Positions 33,885-41,821 of a DNA stretch of 64,000 bases are shown here, one piece after another. The position numbers and the translations under genes are program-made. Origin of the DNA: an uncultured Ruminococcus sp. GTDB lineage: Bacteria > Bacillota > Clostridia > Oscillospirales > Acutalibacteraceae. How positions within the stretch are numbered: the first letter of the stretch is position 1; every line of letters begins with the position of its first letter. The stretch is taken from the NCBI GenBank assembly GCA_902802795.1, contig CADCNI010000007.1, positions 1 to 64,000 on the forward strand, given 5' to 3'. The notes under the pieces were generated by a model. It saw only the letters and a list, made by a program, of their open reading frames with translations, did not search any database and had not been told where the DNA came from.

Positions 33885-34869
33885 AGTCGGCAATCGCCTC
33901 ATAGCTGTCGGGAACGGTGATACCGAGCGTTTCGCAGCGGGAAGCGACATACTTGTAAACCGGCGCGTCGTCGTACTGGATTTCCATGTCGGCGGGATCC
34001 TTGCCGTTGACAAGAATCTCATACGCCATCAGACCGGTGTTGTAGCCGATGGTGGAGTAGCTGATGGAAAGGGTAGCAATGCCGCAGCCCTTGCAGATAC
34101 CCTCTTCGCCCGCAATGATCGGCTTCTTGGCAGCAGCCGCGATGCCGTCGATCAACTCAGCATTGTTGGCGCACTGGTTATCGGTGGGGATATAGAGCGC
34201 GTCCACTTCTTCGCAAGCCTTGGTGACAACCTGCGCGATGTCGTTGGAGTCGGCGAAGCTGTATTCCGTAACAGTCACGCCCGCTTTTTCCAGTTCACTC
34301 TTGACGACGTTGACCTGATACTTGGAGTTGGCTTCGTTGGAGCAGTAAACGATACCGACGGTCTTTGCGTCGGGCAGAAGCTCCGCAAACATAGCGGCCT
34401 GCTTGTCCAGCGGCGCGAGGTCGGATGTACCGGACACGTTGATGCCGGTCTTGCCGTCAAAGTTGTCAATGCCGAGGGCTACGCCGTACTCGGTGATGGA
34501 AGTGGCAAGAATCGGAATTTCGGCGGTCGCCGAAACAGCCGCCTGCAAAGCGGGGGTGGCATTGGCCATAATCAGATCGACGTTGGACGAAACAAACTGG
34601 TTAGCGATGGTGGCGCAGGTGGCGGAATCGCCCGAAGCGTTCTGCTCATCGAATGTCACCTTATCGCCCAGCTTCTCGGTCAGCGCCTTCTTAAAGCCCT
34701 CGGTGGCGGCATCCAGCGCGGGATGCTGCACGAACTGGCAGATACCGACCGTGTAGCCGTCCTTTTCCGCGTCCTTCTTGCCGTTATCGCTGCAGCCGGT
34801 AACGGCAAGAGCGGAAGCCGCGAGAAGCGCGCCGCAGAGAAGGACAGACAGAATTCTTTTGATTTTCAT
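33883..34869 (-). CDS. ABC transporter substrate-binding lipoprotein (ABC_sub_bind/TrpX-like)
   Basis: A 328-residue lipoprotein. It begins MKIKRILSVLLCGALLAASA and has lipobox AVTGC, then a type-I periplasmic-binding fold: YTVGICQFVQHPALDAATEG (about 38-57), ANATPALQAAVSATAEIPI, KTVGIVYCSNEANSKYQV (about 165-182) and VDALYIPTDNQCANNAELI (about 212-230). Members bind Trp, Tyr, Phe or other small ligands; the substrate is not evident. ATG 34869 is about 10 bp from GGAGG; ATG 34875 two codons earlier is possible. First gene of the operon. Confidence 0.9.
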   Translation of the reverse strand: MKIKRILSVLLCGALLAASALAVTGCSDNGKKDAEKDGYTVGICQFVQHPALDAATEGFKKALTEKLGDKVTFDEQNASGDSATCATIANQFVSSNVDLIMANATPALQAAVSATAEIPILATSITEYGVALGIDNFDGKTGINVSGTSDLAPLDKQAAMFAELLPDAKTVGIVYCSNEANSKYQVNVVKSELEKAGVTVTEYSFADSNDIAQVVTKACEEVDALYIPTDNQCANNAELIDGIAAAAKKPIIAGEEGICKGCGIATLSISYSTIGYNTGLMAYEILVNGKDPADMEIQYDDAPVYKYVASRCETLGITVPDSYEAIAD

Positions 34870-34884
34870 TGTCATGAAACCTCC

Positions 34885-34935
34885 AAAAAAATAAATTTCG
34901 TGCCGAAGAACCCTTTTGGGTTCTCCGAAATTAGT
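34885..34935 (-). promoter_or_regulatory. 5'-leader hairpin of the ABC operon
   Basis: Minus-strand TTTCGGAGAACCC pairs with GGGTTCT...CGAAA (AAAA loop), followed by TTTATTTTTTT immediately before the GGAGG ribosome site. It looks terminator-like within the short leader. Confidence 0.55.
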
Positions 34936-34944
34936 ACCTTTGTG

Positions 34945-34973
34945 AGTATAGCACTTTAAAGCGATGATGTCAA
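34945..34973 (-). promoter_or_regulatory. Promoter of the TrpXYZ-type ABC operon
   Basis: Minus-strand TTGACA (34968-34973), 17-bp spacer, TATACT (34945-34950). Confidence 0.85.
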
Positions 34974-35083
34974 GGCATTTTGAATATTTTTTACCAGAAA
35001 CTATCAAGATTGTGAAGAATCCATTTGTTATAAATGTATCATTCTCCGTTCCGGTGCGTTTATACTTTTCGTTTTGAAATTCC

Positions 35084-35111
35084 TTGACTTTTTATACAAA
35101 TGTGATATAAT
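35084..35111 (+). promoter_or_regulatory. Promoter of VTC/DUF4956 module 1
   Basis: TTGACT (35084-35089), 16 bp, TATAAT (35106-35111). Confidence 0.75.
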
Positions 35112-35144
35112 CATTTTATAAAATGAAAACATATGGTGATTTAT

Positions 35145-35171
35145 ATGATAGAATTACAGGAAATCAGGTGA
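35145..35171 (+). CDS. Possible 8-codon leader ORF before VTC gene 1
   Basis: ATG ATA GAA TTA ... TGA encodes an octapeptide that ends 7 bp before the TTG start of the VTC gene. The VTC ribosome site (CAGGTGA) overlaps its stop codon. It may couple translation or may be chance; no other evidence. Confidence 0.25.
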   Translation: MIELQEIR

Positions 35172-35178
35172 CATCGGC

Positions 35179-35919
35179 TTGCATTACCAAAATCATCCGC
35201 TGCGCCATGAACTGAAATACCGTATTTCCTATGCGGATTACGTCGAACTGCGCAGCCGCGCGCTGTCCTTTATGAAGCACGACGCGCACGGCAGCGACGG
35301 CAAATATTTCATCAGGAGCATGTATCTCGACGATATTTACTGCTCCAATTATAATGAAAAGTCCGACGGTGTGAGCAGACGACGAAAATACCGCATACGC
35401 ATTTACGACCTCAGCCGCGAGGTGATCAAATTTGAGATCAAGGATAAATTCGACAGCTACATTTCCAAATCTTCTTCGGTCATCACCTACGACCAGTGCC
35501 GGAGCATTCTGCGAGGGGATTTCGGATTTGTGGGCGACATGATCCGCCACAACACCGATAATGGCAAAGAAAAGGCGCTGCGCATGGGCTATATCGACTG
35601 CGCCACCAAAATTCTCCGTCCGATTGTGGCGGTGGATTACGACCGCGAGGTATTCATCTGCGACGAGGGCAACGTGCGCATGACCTTTGATATGAACCTG
35701 CGCGCCGGACAGGGCAGCGGCGATCTGTTTGACCCCCACCTCCCCACCGTGCCGGCTTATGAAAACGGCATGATGATTCTGGAGGTCAAGTACGACGATT
35801 TTTTGCCGCGGTTTGTTTCCAAAATGCTGTGCCCTCTCCCTCTGTGGCAGTCGGCGCAATCCAAATTTGCCATGTGCTGTCTGGCACAGACCAATTATTT
35901 AGGTAAGGTGATTTACTAA
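35179..35919 (+). CDS. VTC-domain protein (polyphosphate polymerase-like), copy 1
   Basis: A 246-residue soluble protein of the VTC family, a triphosphate-tunnel fold that in yeast Vtc4 makes polyphosphate from ATP. Tunnel-type basic and acidic strands are visible: RHELKYRIS (9-17), RRRKYRIRIYD (about 67-77), VIKFEIKDKFD (about 82-92), IVAVDYDREVF (about 150-160), VRMTFDMNLRAG (about 168-179), ILEVKYDDFLPRFV (about 203-216) and SKFAMC near the end. The start is TTG 35179 with AGGTGA upstream. The DUF4956 membrane gene begins 2 bp after its stop, so the two are a unit. The true product in bacteria of this type is not established. Confidence 0.85.
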   Translation: MHYQNHPLRHELKYRISYADYVELRSRALSFMKHDAHGSDGKYFIRSMYLDDIYCSNYNEKSDGVSRRRKYRIRIYDLSREVIKFEIKDKFDSYISKSSSVITYDQCRSILRGDFGFVGDMIRHNTDNGKEKALRMGYIDCATKILRPIVAVDYDREVFICDEGNVRMTFDMNLRAGQGSGDLFDPHLPTVPAYENGMMILEVKYDDFLPRFVSKMLCPLPLWQSAQSKFAMCCLAQTNYLGKVIY

Positions 35920-35921
35920 TT

Positions 35922-36590
35922 ATGAGATATAATTTCACTGATGTATTTAAAAACAAGTTCTTAAACCAATTTGCGCTCACGTCGCCCATTGAGTATGTGC
36001 TGGCGCTGCTCTTTGCTATCGCCATCGGCTGCGTGATCTACTTTATCTACAAAAAGACCTACAAGGGCGTCGCCTACAGCCACAACTTCAATATGTCGCT
36101 CATTCTGATGACGCTGATCACGGCGATCATTATCTTCACCATTTCTTCCAATCCCGTGCTGTCGCTCGGCATGGTGGGCGCGCTCTCCATCATCCGCTTC
36201 CGCACCGTGGTCAAGGATCCGGTGGATCTGATGTACCTCTTCTGGGCGATTTCGATGGGCATCATCATCGGCGCGAAACAGTATGTCTTTGCGCTGATCT
36301 GCGCTGTCATCATCTCGGTTTTCTGCTTTGTCATGAGTAAACTGAGCAATAAGGAGCAGGCCTATCTGGTCATCGTCCGCTACGATCTCGCCGCCACCGA
36401 AGCTATTGACAAGGCCATCGCGGACATCAAGGGCAAGATTCGCAACCGCACGGTGGGCAAATCCGGCGTGGAAACCATTATCGAGGTCAGAAGCAACGCC
36501 ATCGACGAGCATTTTGTGGAAAAAGTCACCGCCTTTGAGGGCGTGGAAAGCGCCGCACTGGTCAATTACAACGGTGAATACGCGGAGTAA
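35922..36590 (+). CDS. DUF4956 membrane protein, copy 1
   Basis: A 222-residue membrane protein with about four hydrophobic helices (about 24-44, 57-75, 80-95 and 108-145) and a cytosolic C-terminal domain (about 150-222: YLVIVRYDLAATEAIDKAI; TIIEVRSNAIDEHFVEKVT). The family motif VGALSIIRFRTVVKDPVDL (about 88-106) between helices contains conserved Arg-Phe-Arg. Function unknown. The tight 2-bp spacing after the VTC gene, repeated as a pair elsewhere in the window, suggests it is the membrane partner (channel, anchor or regulator) of the VTC enzyme. Confidence 0.82.
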   Translation: MRYNFTDVFKNKFLNQFALTSPIEYVLALLFAIAIGCVIYFIYKKTYKGVAYSHNFNMSLILMTLITAIIIFTISSNPVLSLGMVGALSIIRFRTVVKDPVDLMYLFWAISMGIIIGAKQYVFALICAVIISVFCFVMSKLSNKEQAYLVIVRYDLAATEAIDKAIADIKGKIRNRTVGKSGVETIIEVRSNAIDEHFVEKVTAFEGVESAALVNYNGEYAE

Positions 36591-36613
36591 TGTCCCTGTT
36601 TTCCCCCATCTCC

Positions 36614-36664
36614 CAAAAAAATCAGCCGCACTGTCCCACAAAACGAGACAGCGCGGCTGTTTTG
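36614..36664. terminator. Bidirectional terminator between DUF4956-1 and DUF1292
   Basis: CAGCCGC.CTGTC pairs with GACAG.GCGGCTG (36623-36659), with A7 before and TTTTG after, serving both convergent genes. Confidence 0.88.
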
Positions 36665-36685
36665 TTGTGCCTGAAGGAAGAACAA

Positions 36686-36991
36686 TCAGTCGGCAAAATT
36701 GTAATTGTCCTTGTTGTTCTCTTTGAAAATCTCGTAAACGGCGGCAGCGATCTTTTCATCCTCCACGGAATAGAAATTCTCTTCCTCGGCATCTTCCTCG
36801 GAAGGCTCCACCCTGAGAATTACCACTTCATCGTCGTCCTCGTCGGTAGAAATCAGCACGACATATTCCTCGCCCTTGTATTCGACCGAATCAAGGTATT
36901 CAAAGGCAATCTCGTTGCCCTCGTCGTCGCTGAGATACACGATATTATCCCATTCTTCTTCGTCCATGATATCCGGATTTTCTTCGTTCAT
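36686..36991 (-). CDS. DUF1292 (YrzB-like) protein
   Basis: A 101-residue, very acidic cytosolic protein. The DUF1292 core is readable: IVYLSDDEGNEIAFEYLDSV (about 17-36), YKGEEYVVLISTDEDDDEVV (about 38-57) and ILRVEPSEE followed by FYSVEDEKIAAAVYEIF (about 74-90). In Bacillus, yrzB lies with yrrK/yrzL; here it stands alone. The function is not known. Confidence 0.9.
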   Translation of the reverse strand: MNEENPDIMDEEEWDNIVYLSDDEGNEIAFEYLDSVEYKGEEYVVLISTDEDDDEVVILRVEPSEEDAEEENFYSVEDEKIAAAVYEIFKENNKDNYNFAD

Positions 36992-37031
36992 GTTGTATTA
37001 ACCTGCCTTTCGGCGCCAATGCGCACAAACT

Positions 37032-37052
37032 ATATGCCCTGACCGGGCATAT
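37032..37052 (-). promoter_or_regulatory. Leader hairpin of the DUF1292 gene
   Basis: A perfect 8-bp stem, ATATGCCC/GGGCATAT with a 5-nt loop, lies in the predicted 5'-UTR, about 40 nt before the start codon. Role unknown. Confidence 0.5.
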
Positions 37053-37063
37053 GCAATATATAG

Positions 37064-37092
37064 ATTGTACCACATGGCTCTATTGTTGTCAA
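37064..37092 (-). promoter_or_regulatory. Promoter of the DUF1292 gene
   Basis: Minus-strand TTGACA (37087-37092), 17 bp, TACAAT (37064-37069). Confidence 0.82.
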
Positions 37093-37160
37093 TAAAAAAA
37101 CTTCCATACATCACAGAAGGTTCAAAAAAGATTGAAACAACAGAAAATATATGGAAGATT

Positions 37161-37324
37161 GTAACTATTCAGTCCCCCTCCCGTTTTTCAGGAATACGCT
37201 ATAAATCACATAGAGTTACTGAATTAACACATAGAAAATATAATGATTATAAATCAATATTCTGCATAAAATCTCTGAAAAACAACAAGATTATTGTGAC
37301 TTTCAGGGGGGACTGAATAGTTAC
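37161..37324. mobile_element. 164-bp MITE with IS66-like ends
   Basis: Perfect 18-bp terminal inverted repeats (GTAACTATTCAGTCCCCC at 37161-37178 and its complement at 37307-37324) are flanked by an 8-bp direct duplication GGAAGATT (37153-37160 and 37325-37332). The inside is AT-rich and non-coding. Ends starting GTAA and 8-bp duplications are hallmarks of the IS66 family; no transposase is present, so it would be moved in trans. It explains most of the 367-bp gap 36992-37358. Confidence 0.9.
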
Positions 37325-37358
37325 GGAAGATTTTCTATTTTAATGACACGATAGTGTT

Positions 37359-38873
37359 TTACACGGTTTTCTCGACTGCTTCGTCAGTCTCCACAGGCTC
37401 CTTCGCCTGCTCGAAGATATCCAGCACCTCCTGCGAGGGCTTCTTGCTGAGCAGGGAGACGATCACAGCGACCAGCAGTCCGCAGATAAAGCCGGGAACG
37501 ATCTCATAAACGCCGGTTTTACCGCTCAGGAAGAAGTACCAGAGCATATCCACCGCAAAGCCGGTGACGATACCCGCGACCGCGCCGGGATAGGTAAAGC
37601 GCTTCCAGTAGAGCGCCAGAAGGATGGCGGGGCCGAAAGCCGAACCAAATCCGCCCCACGCACATTCCACGAGCGCCATAATGCCTTGGCAGCTCGGGCT
37701 GCTCGCAATGGCGAAAGCAATCACGGCAATGATAATGACCATGATTCTGCCCGCCCACATCATTTCCCTGTTGGAGGCATTCTTGCGGATCACCGCTTTA
37801 TACACATCGGAGGAAAACGCGGAGGACGAAGCGAGAAGCTGTGAATCCGCCGTGCTCATGGCCGCCGCAATGATAGCGGAAAGCAAAACGCCCGCGATGA
37901 ACGCCGGGAACAGCGTTCTGACCATCCTGATAAAGACAATGCTGTTGCTGTCGGCCAGCGCATCGCCAAAGAAGCGTCTGCCCATCAGACCGACGATCGC
38001 CGACATGGTGAGAATCACGGTTGTCCAGCAGCTACCGACAATCTGGGACTTCTTCATTTCCTTCTCGGACTTGATAGAGATATAGCGCACGATGATATGG
38101 GGCATACCGAAGTAGCCAAGTCCCCAGCCGAAGCCGGAGATGATGTCGGCGATGCTCGCACAGTTGAAGGCGCCGCTCGAAAGGAGGTTATAATAATGCG
38201 GGGGGAGCGCTGTGCTGCCCTCTACCACAAAATCAGCGGCATTCATCGCAAAGAGCGCGATAATCGGGCAGAGCAGGAGCGCGCCCAGCATGAGCAGACC
38301 TTGGAAAAAGTCGGTCCAGCAGACGGCATTGAAGCCGCCAAGGAAGGTGTAAAGCACGATGATCGCCGACGCCACGATCATGGCGATTCTCGGATCAACA
38401 CCCAGCACTGTGTTGAAGAGGGTACCGCACGCGGAAATACTCGAAGCGGCATACACGCAGTAGACGATCACAAACACAATCGCGGAAATAATCTGAAGCG
38501 CCTTGTTCTGTGACAAAAATCGGTTGGTCAGAAACTGCGGGATGGTGATGGAGTCGTTGGCTCTGATGGAGTAGCGGCGCAGACGGGGCGCGACAAAAAT
38601 CCACGCCAGAATCGTGCCGAGCATCAGACCCACGGCAATCCAGACCTTGCCCACGCCGTAAAGATAAATGGAACCGGGCAGACCCATCAGCACCCACGCG
38701 CTCATGTCGGAGGCGCCCGCGCTCAGAGCAGCCACCAGACCGCCCATGTTTCTTCCGCCAAGGAAGTATTCCTTTTCGCTCTCACTCTTTTTTGACTTGA
38801 CAAAGAAATAGATGCCTATTCCGATGACAAGCACAAAATACAGAATGATCGCACTCAATTCGATAGTATTCAA
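37359..38873 (-). CDS. putP: Sodium/proline symporter
   Basis: A 504-residue sodium:solute symporter (SSS/PutP family). About 13 hydrophobic segments are present; GGRNMGGLVAALSAGASDMSAWVLMGLPG (split here, about 40-68) and FNAVCWTDFFQGLLMLGAL (about 184-202) are PutP-specific, and GAxWGGFGSAFGPAILLALYW lies late in the protein. It imports L-proline with Na+. The start is TTG 38873 with AAAGGA upstream. The C-terminus is acidic (EPVETDEAVEKTV). Own promoter; the downstream end meets the MITE. Confidence 0.92.
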   Translation of the reverse strand: MNTIELSAIILYFVLVIGIGIYFFVKSKKSESEKEYFLGGRNMGGLVAALSAGASDMSAWVLMGLPGSIYLYGVGKVWIAVGLMLGTILAWIFVAPRLRRYSIRANDSITIPQFLTNRFLSQNKALQIISAIVFVIVYCVYAASSISACGTLFNTVLGVDPRIAMIVASAIIVLYTFLGGFNAVCWTDFFQGLLMLGALLLCPIIALFAMNAADFVVEGSTALPPHYYNLLSSGAFNCASIADIISGFGWGLGYFGMPHIIVRYISIKSEKEMKKSQIVGSCWTTVILTMSAIVGLMGRRFFGDALADSNSIVFIRMVRTLFPAFIAGVLLSAIIAAAMSTADSQLLASSSAFSSDVYKAVIRKNASNREMMWAGRIMVIIIAVIAFAIASSPSCQGIMALVECAWGGFGSAFGPAILLALYWKRFTYPGAVAGIVTGFAVDMLWYFFLSGKTGVYEIVPGFICGLLVAVIVSLLSKKPSQEVLDIFEQAKEPVETDEAVEKTV

Positions 38874-38953
38874 ATCGAATCAATCCTTTCCTGCCTGCAA
38901 CCAGGCGATTTCGTTTTCTCCGCACCGTCCCGGGGACAGGCGGAATCCTTTAC

Positions 38954-38982
38954 ATTATATTTTAACATGAATGAATTGTCAA
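38954..38982 (-). promoter_or_regulatory. putP promoter
   Basis: Minus-strand TTGACA (38977-38982), 17 bp, TATAAT (38954-38959): full consensus. Confidence 0.88.
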
Positions 38983-39091
38983 CTGATTTTCCAAAATTCA
39001 AGGTATTTTCTTGAAAAATGACGGTACCTTTCCCTGAATATGCATAACAAAGCTGTCAATGCATTCATTTTCCTAAAAATAAGATTGCCTT

Positions 39092-40453
39092 TTATCGTGC
39101 TTTTTCCCCATCGGGCGGAAGCGTCGTGACCAGATAAATGCCGAAGGGCAGCGTAATCAGCGCCGCGAGAAAATCGGCGGCAGGCTGCGCCGTCATCATG
39201 CCGTTCACGCCAAAAAAGCGGGGCAGCACGATAATCAGCGGAATAAAGCAGATACCGTTGCGCAGAGCCGCCAGAAAGGACGCGCCTTTACTTTTCCCGA
39301 CACTCTGGTACAGCATATTGGTACACTGAAACAGCACGCACACAAAACAGGCGATACATTGCAGCCGCAGGGCAGGCGTGCCGATCGCAATCACTTCGGG
39401 ATCATCACGGAACTGCCGGATAATGGAACCGGACGCCAGCAGACAGACGGTAGAAAGAACGGCACACACCGACGTGCCATAGGCAAGCGTAAACAGATAC
39501 GCTTTTTTGACCCGTGAATAAAGCCGAGCGCCATAATTGAAGCTGCTCACTGGCTGGAGCCCCTGTCCGATGCCGATGCCAACCGCAAAGATCATAAAGC
39601 TCACGCGTCCCACGATGCTCATGGCGGCAACCGCCGGGTCACCGTAGACCGCGGCGGCATTGTTCAGCAGCATAGCGGCAATGCTGTTGAGTCCCTGCCG
39701 CAGCATACTTGGCATACCGTTAAAAAAGATTTTTCCGTAATCGCGGGGGCTTTTTGACAGGTAGCGCAGCTTAAACTCACTCTGCGTCTTTCCAGTCAGA
39801 AACATGCTCCACAGAAGGCCGGAGCTCACCACCTGCGACAGCGCCGTAGCCAACCCGGCCCCTGCCACACCCATTTGCAGACCGAAAATAAACAGCGGGT
39901 CGAGCGCGATATTCAGCACGCCGCCGGACATCAGCCCGATCATGGCGAAGGCCGCTTTTCCCTCATATCGCAGAATATTGTTCATCACGCAGCTCACAAT
40001 CATCAGCGGCGCCGCTGCCAGAATCCATCTCGCGTAGGTGCGGGCGTAGGGCAATATGGTTCCGGTGCTTCCCAGCAAAACCATCAGAGGCGTGATAAAG
40101 ATTTCTCCGATCACCGCAATCACCGCACCCAACAGCAGCGCGGTAAAAAACGCCGTGGAGGCGAGTTTTTTGGCCGTCCTGACATCCTTGGCTCCCAGGT
40201 GAAGACTGATCAGACTGCCGGAACCATGTCCCATCATAAAACCCGCTGCCTGTAAAATTGACATCAGCGCAAAAACGATGCCAACCGCGCCGCTGGCACT
40301 GGTGCCGATGCTGCTGACAAAATAGGTATCCGCCAGATTATAAAGATTTGTCACCATCATACTGATCACCGTGGGAACCGACATGGAAAACACCAGTCGA
40401 TTGACAGGCGTTTCGGTTAATTTTTTAAACTGCATCTCGGATGTTTCCAACAA
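39092..40453 (-). CDS. MATE family efflux transporter
   Basis: A 453-residue MATE (MatE) exporter with 12 predicted hydrophobic helices in two similar halves (NLYNLADTYFVSSIGTSASG at about 36-55; FMIFAVGIGIGQGLQPVSSFNYGA at about 280-303, split here). It exports drugs or metabolites in exchange for Na+ or H+; the substrate is unknown. A TTG start at 40453 is supported by AAGGAGG 7 bp upstream. It is followed on the same strand by putP but with a separate promoter. It lies 63 bp downstream of the FrhB-type gene. Confidence 0.9.
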   Translation of the reverse strand: MLETSEMQFKKLTETPVNRLVFSMSVPTVISMMVTNLYNLADTYFVSSIGTSASGAVGIVFALMSILQAAGFMMGHGSGSLISLHLGAKDVRTAKKLASTAFFTALLLGAVIAVIGEIFITPLMVLLGSTGTILPYARTYARWILAAAPLMIVSCVMNNILRYEGKAAFAMIGLMSGGVLNIALDPLFIFGLQMGVAGAGLATALSQVVSSGLLWSMFLTGKTQSEFKLRYLSKSPRDYGKIFFNGMPSMLRQGLNSIAAMLLNNAAAVYGDPAVAAMSIVGRVSFMIFAVGIGIGQGLQPVSSFNYGARLYSRVKKAYLFTLAYGTSVCAVLSTVCLLASGSIIRQFRDDPEVIAIGTPALRLQCIACFVCVLFQCTNMLYQSVGKSKGASFLAALRNGICFIPLIIVLPRFFGVNGMMTAQPAADFLAALITLPFGIYLVTTLPPDGEKAR

Positions 40454-40516
40454 AAAACCTCCTTAAAATCGTAAAGCGCACGCGGGCAATAACCATAAAG
40501 GAAAAGCGAAGCGCAA

Positions 40517-41782
40517 CTAGCGAGCGTCTTTTTTTCTTATTATTTGCCGGAACGCATCCGTCAGCCGTGTCCCCAGTGCGCTTCCTGTCCGCGCTATTCT
40601 GTGAATTGCCATCACTAACCGGTCAGGCAGCAGCCAGCAACACCAGATGATCATGCGGGACAGCAATCCGTTTACACGAAATGGTTCCGCTGCCACGTCA
40701 AAATCGCAGGTGAATATCTCGTCCAGACGTTTTTTACGGAAGCGGCTTTGTCTGACGGGCGCAACCAGCCGCCGATTGTAGGAAGCCCGGCACAAATCAG
40801 ATTCTTCCAAATAAAGCTCGTTGGCCAGTTCATCCAGCAGCGCCTCTCCTTGCGGAGAGGATACCACCACAAGCGATACGCCGCCATCAAAAGGAAACGC
40901 AGGATGAGCGCGCCGGATATGGACAAACCGTCCCAAAGAAAGATCCCCCACACGCTCAGGAACAGTATAGGGACAACTGCCGCAGGAACGCCGCAGCACC
41001 GCGCCGCTTTGCTGCATCCGCATGAGTCTGTCGAGCGGCGCAGGCGTCGAAAGCAAATAACGCATTCTTCCCCTCCGGAAAATGATCCGCGTGCCGCTGC
41101 GGTATCCAAATGCACGTTTGTTTTCAAAGCGGATGTCACGAATCCTTCCGCCCAGCCGCTGTTCTCTCCAGTGAAGATAGCGGTGAAAAACGCCCTCCGA
41201 TGTGACCCCGCCGCACAGCATATCCACCACCGTCAGATGATCGTAACGCTTTCCCAGAAAATGACGCAGACCGTCACACTGACAGGGGGTTCCTGCAAAC
41301 AGCACCGTCACGCCCTTCTCCAGATCGGACCGCACGGAGGAAAACACGCCGTCCGTGTCGCTCTGCACAGGCTTAACGCCTTTCATCGCGACAAGTTCCG
41401 TTGTCGTCGACGCACGCACATGTCTCGGATGAAAATTCTCATCAAAAACGCAGCCGTACACCACACCGCCCCGCGCTATCACATGCTTTCCCAAAAGAAA
41501 AAAGAGGCCCCCCGCGTGAGAGCCGATCAGCGTACCCCTGTCCTTTGCCTTGGCCGCGTAATACAAGGGTTGAAAGCCGTCAGGCACTCCCTCGGAGGGG
41601 TTGTCCGTCTGCCTGCACAACGGACACACCTCATCACATCTGCCGCAGCCGATACACCGCTGCGGGTCGATGGAAGGATAGATGAATTTATATCTGTCTC
41701 TGATTTTAACCACAGCAAGCTGCGGGCATGCTTCCACACATGCGCCGCAGCCTGTACAGTGTTTATGGTCGATTTTCAGCAA
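40517..41782 (-). CDS. Ferredoxin-domain FrhB-type (F420 hydrogenase beta-like) protein
   Basis: A 421-residue protein. Two 4Fe-4S motifs open it: CTGCGACVEACP (about 9-20) and CIGCGRCDEVCP (about 43-54). These are followed by the FrhB N and C domains: GTLIGSHAGGLFFLL (about 85-99), TVLFAGTPCQCDGLRHFLG (about 160-178), VDMLCGGVTSEGVFHRYL and RRSCGSCPYTVPERVGDLSLG (about 280-300). Such proteins act as flavin/Fe-S oxidoreductases and, in polysaccharide loci, are linked to pyruvyl or other sugar modification. No such locus surrounds it here. The start is TTG 41782. Confidence 0.82.
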   Translation of the reverse strand: MLKIDHKHCTGCGACVEACPQLAVVKIRDRYKFIYPSIDPQRCIGCGRCDEVCPLCRQTDNPSEGVPDGFQPLYYAAKAKDRGTLIGSHAGGLFFLLGKHVIARGGVVYGCVFDENFHPRHVRASTTTELVAMKGVKPVQSDTDGVFSSVRSDLEKGVTVLFAGTPCQCDGLRHFLGKRYDHLTVVDMLCGGVTSEGVFHRYLHWREQRLGGRIRDIRFENKRAFGYRSGTRIIFRRGRMRYLLSTPAPLDRLMRMQQSGAVLRRSCGSCPYTVPERVGDLSLGRFVHIRRAHPAFPFDGGVSLVVVSSPQGEALLDELANELYLEESDLCRASYNRRLVAPVRQSRFRKKRLDEIFTCDFDVAAEPFRVNGLLSRMIIWCCWLLPDRLVMAIHRIARTGSALGTRLTDAFRQIIRKKDAR

Positions 41783-41821
41783 AACGCCATCAGCTCCAAA
41801 TGAAAAGGTATGGCCGGAAAC

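Noticed and set aside
37065..37316. 83-codon plus-strand frame
   Set aside because: Lies almost entirely inside the IS66-like MITE and the DUF1292 promoter; no ribosome site.
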